Assembly (NCBI GenBank): GCA_945888585.1
Contig: CAMDAI010000046.1
Coordinates: 1-8,608 of the forward strand
Length of the DNA: 8,608 nucleotides
From: Rickettsia typhi
GTDB lineage: Bacteria > Pseudomonadota > Alphaproteobacteria > Rickettsiales > UBA1997
Direction: 5' to 3'
The position numbers and the translations under genes are program-made. How positions within the stretch are numbered: the first letter of the stretch is position 1; the number at the start of each line of letters is the position of its first letter. Positions 5,161 through 8,608 of this stretch are shown here, in pieces. The notes under the pieces are model-generated. The model was not told where the DNA came from. It searched no databases and saw only the letters and a list, made by a program, of their open reading frames with translations.

Positions 5161-6480
5161 TTATTTATTTTTAACGCTAATTCTAAAAAATTTCTTTTTA
5201 CCAACAGATAAATTAAATTCACCAATCTCATGAATTTTATAATTAATATCTTTAATTTGATTATCATTTATTTTGACCGCACCACCTTCTATCATTCTTT
5301 TTGCTTCAGAGCTTGATTCTAAAATTTCCAATTCTTTTATAATTTCAGTTATTTTTTTACCTTCTTTTAATTGAACCGAATCAATTAAAATTTCTTTTGG
5401 TTCATAAGCTGCGGCATTTTTAGAGACAAAAATTTCACGGGCTTTTTGTAAAACTTCATCTGCTATTTTTTTACCATGACAAATTTTAGTTGCTTGGAAA
5501 GCTAGAATTTCTTTGGATTCATTGATATTTTTGCTTGAGTCAAAATTTACATCAGTAAAATATTTGGTAAATCTTTCTGTGTCACTATCACTTATATTTC
5601 TAAAATATTGAAAATAATCAAATGGTGAAAGCATATCACCAGATAGCCAAACCGCACCATCAGCAGTTTTTCCCATTTTTTTACCATCAGAGGTTGTTAG
5701 TAAAGGTGTAGTTAAACCGAAAACTGCGTTTTTGCTAATTTCATTATCGAAAGACTTTTCGCCTATAAGATAAGCTGATACGCCTTCGCAAAAAATTCTT
5801 TTTGCATCAATTTTTCTGGTTAAATCAACACCATTAACAATATTTCCCCATTGATCAGAACCACCAATTTGCAATTTGCAATTATATTTTTGATTAAGGA
5901 TATAAAAATCATATGATTGCAAAATCATATAATTAAATTCTAAAAAACTAAGTGGTTGCTCCCTTTCTAAACGAAGCTTTACTGAATCAAAACTAAGCAT
6001 TCGATTAACCGAAAAATGGCGGCCAAAATCACGCAGAAATTCAATATAATTAAGGCCACTTAACCATTCATCATTATTAACAAATTTAAATTCTGGATAT
6101 TTTTTATCAGTTAAACTTAAATCGAATTTTCTTAAAGTTGCTTCAATTCCCTTTAGGTTTTCTGCAATACGCTTTTCATCTAAAAGTTGTCTGGCTTCAT
6201 CTTTTCCGGATGGATCACCAATTTTAGTAGTTCCTCCTCCAAGCAAAACAATTGGTTGATGACCACATTCTTGTAAAATCCGAAGAATCATAATTTGGAT
6301 CAAGCTTCCAACATGTAGCGAGGCTGCGGTGCAATCAAATCCAATATAGGCGGCAATTTTTGTTCCAGCCATTAACTCATCTAATTCCTTACTGTGAGTA
6401 ATTTGATTTAAATAACCACGCTCTTCTATAATTTGGAGAAATTGTGATTGAAATTGTGATTTATGTTGAGAAGTAGACAT
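5161..6480 (-). CDS. tyrS: Tyrosyl-tRNA synthetase with an internal insertion
   Basis: This is a class I synthetase charging tRNA-Tyr. Landmarks over 439 residues: the substrate pocket IGFDCTAASLHVGS (46-59, HVGS being the HIGH motif), GGGTTKIGDPSGK (81-93), GGSDQWGNIVNGVDLTR (206-222), the KMSKS-type loop KKMGKTADGAVWL (267-279) and a C-terminal S4 RNA-binding domain (about 372-437, with EAKRMIEGGAVKIN at 392-405). Between TRK (221-223) and VFGLTTPLL (253-261) there are 29 residues where E. coli TyrRS has about 5, an apparent in-frame insertion of about 24 residues. This explains why the protein is longer than the roughly 410-425 usual for the family. The start ATG at 6480 is the first after the divergent spacer, and TATAAT sits 5 bp upstream. 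tyrS leads the tyrS-pfkB-corB-like operon. Confidence 0.97.
   Translation of the reverse strand: MSTSQHKSQFQSQFLQIIEERGYLNQITHSKELDELMAGTKIAAYIGFDCTAASLHVGSLIQIMILRILQECGHQPIVLLGGGTTKIGDPSGKDEARQLLDEKRIAENLKGIEATLRKFDLSLTDKKYPEFKFVNNDEWLSGLNYIEFLRDFGRHFSVNRMLSFDSVKLRLEREQPLSFLEFNYMILQSYDFYILNQKYNCKLQIGGSDQWGNIVNGVDLTRKIDAKRIFCEGVSAYLIGEKSFDNEISKNAVFGLTTPLLTTSDGKKMGKTADGAVWLSGDMLSPFDYFQYFRNISDSDTERFTKYFTDVNFDSSKNINESKEILAFQATKICHGKKIADEVLQKAREIFVSKNAAAYEPKEILIDSVQLKEGKKITEIIKELEILESSSEAKRMIEGGAVKINDNQIKDINYKIHEIGEFNLSVGKKKFFRISVKNK
5788..5805 (-). repeat. tyrS: Hairpin inside the tyrS insertion
   Basis: GCAAAAA-GAAT-TTTTTGC forms a perfect 7-bp stem at the start of the extra TyrS segment (codons 226-231). 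A smaller one, CGAAA-AGTC-TTTCG, lies further along in the same insertion. Palindromic content would suit a small selfish element, but stems this AT-rich also arise by chance. Confidence 0.45.
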
Positions 6481-6485
6481 ATTAA

Positions 6486-6513
6486 ATTATATAAAATCAA
6501 AGAAGCCGTAAAT
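6486..6513 (-). promoter_or_regulatory. Candidate tyrS promoter, possibly giving a leaderless mRNA
   Basis: On the minus strand a perfect -10 box TATAAT (6491-6486) is preceded, at 15-16 bp, by TTTACG or ATTTAC (6513-6507) as a weak -35. Only 5 nt separate the -10 box from the tyrS ATG, so transcription starting at the usual distance would begin at or beside the start codon. Confidence 0.45.
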
Positions 6514-6531
6514 TAATACTAAATTTTATCA

Positions 6532-6598
6532 CGCTTTGGCTTTGCGAGCGGACAAAAAACAGGATTTTTTGTCATACCAAATCTCATTAAAGATGAGA
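6532..6598 (+). repeat. GC-richer palindromic segment upstream of dctA
   Basis: A locally GC-richer piece (CGCTTTGGCTTTGCGAGCGG, 6532-6551) runs into a perfect 9-bp inverted repeat, GACAAAAAA (6551-6559) with TTTTTTGTC (6565-6573) around the loop CAGGA. A second, smaller one follows: TCTCAT (6582-6587) with ATGAGA (6593-6598). It stands out from the very AT-rich flanks. It may be a dispersed intergenic repeat or a 5'-UTR structure of dctA; it lacks a U-tract that would make it a terminator. Confidence 0.5.
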
Positions 6599-6658
6599 AT
6601 TAGTATTAATAGCCAAATAATCAAAGATTATCAATCATTTTATAAGAATCGTAAATTC

Positions 6659-7909
6659 ATGATGAAAATTTTAAAAATTATAAAAATTCCCTATATTCAA
6701 GTTTTATTAGCCATAATTCTCGCTATAATTTTTGGCCATTTTAATCCAGACCTTGCCATAAAATTTAAACCTTTGGGTGATATTTTTATTAAAATGATAA
6801 AAATGTTAATCGGCCCGCTAATCTTCTGCACCATTGTTGGCGGCATTGTTGGTGGAGAAAATGTAAAAATGGGTCGTTTGGGACTTAAAATGCTTATTTA
6901 TTTTGAAATTTTAACTACTCTGGCTTTAGTAGTTGGACTTGTGATTGTAAAATATATCAAACCCGGAGCGGGCATGGATATAAGTCTGGTTAATGTTGAT
7001 CCGTCAGTCATTCAAAGCTATACCGAAAAATCTCATCAAGGTATTATTGATTTTATTACAAATATTGTACCAAACACCATGACTTCAGCTTTTACAAGTG
7101 GAGAAGTTTTACCGATTTTATTTATAGCAATATTATTTGGTTTTGCCCTATCAGCAGTAAAAGAAGAGGCAAAATCGGTAATTGATTTTATTCATCAAAT
7201 ATCAGCAGTGGTTTTTAAAATTGTCGGATTTGTAGTAAAATTAGCTCCAATCGGAGCTTTTGGTGCAATGGCTTTTACTATCGGAAAATATGGCACTGGC
7301 AGCTTAGTTGGACTTGGAACTTTACTTTTGAGTTTTTATTTAACTTGCATAATTTTCATTTTTTTAATTCTCGGATTAATTACCAAATTATGCGGAATTA
7401 ATATCTGGAAATTTTTAAAATATATTAAGGAAGAAATTTTCTTGGTTTTGGGCACTTCATCCTCAGAATCAGCTCTGCCATCACTCATGGATAAATTAGA
7501 AAAAATGGGATGTCAAAAATCAATTGTAGGAATTACTGTTCCGGCCGGATATTCATTTAATCTGGATGGAACCTGCATTTATTTTACTATGGCTATTATC
7601 TTTATTGCTCAGGCAATGAATATTGAACTGTCTACCAGTAAAGAATTATGGATAATATTAATTTTACTAATCACCTCCAAGGGTGCAGCTGGAGTAACCG
7701 GAAGCGGCTTCGTAACTTTGGCAGCAACTCTATCAGTAATTAGCAGCGATATTCCTCTTATCGGCCTTACTCTAATTTTAGGAATTGATCGTTTTATGTC
7801 AGAAGCAAGAAGCATAACTAATCTTATCGGCAATGCCGTTGCCACCTTGGCTCTTTCTAAGTGGGAAGGAAAATTAGATAAAGATAAAATGAAAAAAGTT
7901 ATTGGTTAA
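6659..7909 (+). CDS. dctA: C4-dicarboxylate/cation symporter DctA
   Basis: This inner-membrane carrier of the DAACS (glutamate/dicarboxylate:cation symporter) family probably takes up succinate, fumarate or malate with protons or sodium. Family motifs, numbered from ATG 6659 (416 residues): HFNPDLAIKFKPLGD (27-41), LAPIGAFGAMAFTIGKYG (195-212), GTSSSESALP (265-274), GYSFNLDGT (297-305), SKGAAGVTGSGF (340-351) and LGIDRFMSEARSITNLIGN (374-392). These follow E. coli DctA closely, more so than GltP. The frame is open from TTG 6536 with another ATG at 6593. However, ATG 6659 or 6662 (MMKILK) gives the usual number of residues before the first helix, and the extra 41 residues run through the palindromic segment. 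No strong Shine-Dalgarno site is seen. It diverges from tyrS and overlaps rbfA by 11 bp at its 3' end. A dicarboxylate carrier fits a host-dependent bacterium. Confidence 0.93.
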   Translation: MMKILKIIKIPYIQVLLAIILAIIFGHFNPDLAIKFKPLGDIFIKMIKMLIGPLIFCTIVGGIVGGENVKMGRLGLKMLIYFEILTTLALVVGLVIVKYIKPGAGMDISLVNVDPSVIQSYTEKSHQGIIDFITNIVPNTMTSAFTSGEVLPILFIAILFGFALSAVKEEAKSVIDFIHQISAVVFKIVGFVVKLAPIGAFGAMAFTIGKYGTGSLVGLGTLLLSFYLTCIIFIFLILGLITKLCGINIWKFLKYIKEEIFLVLGTSSSESALPSLMDKLEKMGCQKSIVGITVPAGYSFNLDGTCIYFTMAIIFIAQAMNIELSTSKELWIILILLITSKGAAGVTGSGFVTLAATLSVISSDIPLIGLTLILGIDRFMSEARSITNLIGNAVATLALSKWEGKLDKDKMKKVIG

Positions 7910-8276
7910 ATTTTTTGGATTCCTGCTCTAGGATTGCTAAAGTTTTCTGAGCATCAGTACCTGCATCATCTAGAATAAAAAGCAATTCTGGTGTAACTCT
8001 CATGGTAATTTGTTTAGCTAAACGAGCACGAAAAAATGCTGAGGCTGCATTTAATGATTTAGTCATTTTTTTCTTATCTACTTCACCAAAAATATTAATA
8101 ATTATTCGAGCATTTTTCATATCAGGACTGACATCCGCCCTTGCAATTGTTACTTGTGCATCTTTAATAACAAAAATATCTTCCTGTAAAAAAATACCAG
8201 CAATAATTCTTTTGATTTGTTCACCAACTTGCAATTGTCGTTGAGATTTTACCGGTGACTTACTTTTTGTTTTCAT
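7899..8276 (-). CDS. rbfA: Ribosome-binding factor A
   Basis: RbfA is a small KH-type RNA-binding protein that binds the 30S subunit and aids 16S rRNA maturation and cold adaptation. The 125 residues show the family pattern: basic N-terminus, RQLQVGEQIKRIIAGIF (13-29), VTIARADVSPDMKNARIIINIFG (42-64), then RARLAKQITMRVTPELLFILDD (83-104), where the R-x-x-L and R-x-T-P-E-L-x-F-x-x-D signature is visible. The length suits the family. The ATG (8276-8274) overlaps the TAA of the upstream gene by one base (TAATG). A strong Shine-Dalgarno sequence, GGAGGTGGAG, lies at 8290-8281, 4 nt from the ATG at its near end, so translational coupling is likely. Its 3' end overlaps the convergent dctA by 11 bp. 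Confidence 0.95.
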   Translation of the reverse strand: MKTKSKSPVKSQRQLQVGEQIKRIIAGIFLQEDIFVIKDAQVTIARADVSPDMKNARIIINIFGEVDKKKMTKSLNAASAFFRARLAKQITMRVTPELLFILDDAGTDAQKTLAILEQESKKFNQ

Positions 8277-8608
8277 TATACTCCACCTCCGAAGCTTTTA
8301 TATTGATGCACACCACGCATAGTAATATCAAATACACAAATTTTGGTGGATTTAGGATTAAAAATATTCATTAACCTAACTTTGGCAGTAATCAGTTTAC
8401 GTTCCTCATCAACATAGGATAAATATTGATAATCAGAGTCGTTACGCGGATGATTTTCAAAATACATTTCGGTTTCAATTTTACCAAATTTATCATGATA
8501 AATATTCAAATTAATATGTGGAGCCCTATTTAAATAAAATCCAGGCATGATGGTTATAAAATGATAATTACCCATATTATCAGTAACAGTTCGTCCAGAA
8601 ACACTGAA
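8276..8608 (-). CDS. Intradiol ring-cleavage dioxygenase-like protein, C-terminal part (cut by window edge)
   Basis: The frame is open from the right edge; 110 residues are visible before TAA (8278-8276). It begins FSVSGRTVTDNMGNYHFITI and continues MPGFYLNRAPHINLNIY, matching the T-D-x-x-G-x-Y-x-F-x-T-I-x-P-G-x-Y...R-x-P-H-I-H strand order of protocatechuate 3,4-dioxygenase/intradiol dioxygenases, then IETEMYFENHPRND, like their T-Q-x-Y-F...P. The tyrosine after PG (Y25 of the fragment), the arginine (R28) and the first histidine (H31) are in place. The second iron-ligand histidine is N33, so iron binding may be altered or lost. An internal ATG at 8575 should not be taken as the start, because the domain clearly extends upstream. 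Substrate and activity are unknown. It overlaps rbfA by one base. Confidence 0.75.
   Translation of the reverse strand, partial: FSVSGRTVTDNMGNYHFITIMPGFYLNRAPHINLNIYHDKFGKIETEMYFENHPRNDSDYQYLSYVDEERKLITAKVRLMNIFNPKSTKICVFDITMRGVHQYKSFGGGV
8281..8290 (-). promoter_or_regulatory. Strong Shine-Dalgarno site of rbfA inside the upstream gene
   Basis: GGAGGTGGAG on the minus strand lies 4 nt (GGAG) to 9 nt (GGAGG) before the rbfA ATG. It is made from the last codons of the dioxygenase-like gene (Gly-Gly-Gly-Val-stop). Among the starts in this window it is the only strong ribosome-binding site. Confidence 0.85.

Noticed and set aside
5664..5681. KMGKT instead of KMSKS in the tyrosyl-tRNA synthetase
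   Set aside because: Bacterial tyrosyl-tRNA synthetases commonly have KFGKT/KMGKS-like variants, so this is normal for the family.
6536..6658. TTG start at 6536 giving a 457-residue DctA
   Set aside because: The extra 41 residues are unlike the family N-terminus and cross the palindromic block; ATG 6659/6662 matches the usual length ahead of the first membrane helix.
1..8608. CRISPR array, toxin-antitoxin pair or phage defence system
   Set aside because: I found no regularly spaced repeats, and the small frames left over do not resemble paired toxin-antitoxin or defence genes.

Overview
The window is AT-rich (A/T homopolymers, TAA/ATA-rich spacers). Its genes look like those of a reduced-genome alphaproteobacterium, most likely a Rickettsiales- or Holosporales-type intracellular bacterium. 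The evidence for this placement is an alphaproteobacterial Tim44-like membrane protein, an adenosine-kinase-type PfkB protein, a DctA-type dicarboxylate carrier, several decayed insertion sequences and weak or absent Shine-Dalgarno sites. The exact taxon is an inference.

Left part (1-2290): an insertion-sequence graveyard around two ordinary genes. It starts with the N-terminal end of an IS630-type transposase (1-133, minus, cut by the window edge). Next come a frameshifted helix-turn-helix transposase remnant (about 222-372, plus) and an IS1-family transposase pseudogene (about 354-923, minus) with two frame breaks and an internal deletion. A dense group of overlapping inverted repeats (922-994) follows. 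A Tim44-domain protein (1015-1728) and tRNA-His(GTG) (1780-1856) lie in the same minus-strand direction. An isolated C-terminal piece of an IS5-type transposase (2029-2205, plus) ends the region.

Middle part (2239-6480, all minus strand): a small secreted repeat protein of unknown function (2291-2761) ends in a clear rho-independent terminator (2239-2270). A compact three-gene cluster, transcribed right to left, follows: tyrS (tyrosyl-tRNA synthetase), then a PfkB sugar/nucleoside kinase 6 bp on, then a CNNM/CorB-type membrane protein 1 bp on. TyrS carries an unexpected insertion of about 24 residues just before its KMSKS-type loop.

Right part (6481-8608): tyrS and dctA (plus) diverge from a shared 180-bp region containing a tyrS promoter candidate and palindromes. 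dctA runs convergently into rbfA and overlaps it by 11 bp. rbfA is translationally coupled (TAATG overlap, strong Shine-Dalgarno) to an upstream intradiol-dioxygenase-like gene that is cut by the right window edge. In that gene the second histidine of the expected HIH iron-binding motif is asparagine.

Functionally these are translation and ribosome assembly genes (tyrS, tRNA-His, rbfA), membrane and transport genes (Tim44-like, CorB-like, DctA) and small-molecule enzymes (PfkB, dioxygenase-like). I see no CRISPR array, phage module or obvious new multi-gene system. The most unusual items are the TyrS insertion, the altered dioxygenase metal site, the 22-residue-repeat secreted protein and the nested inverted repeats.
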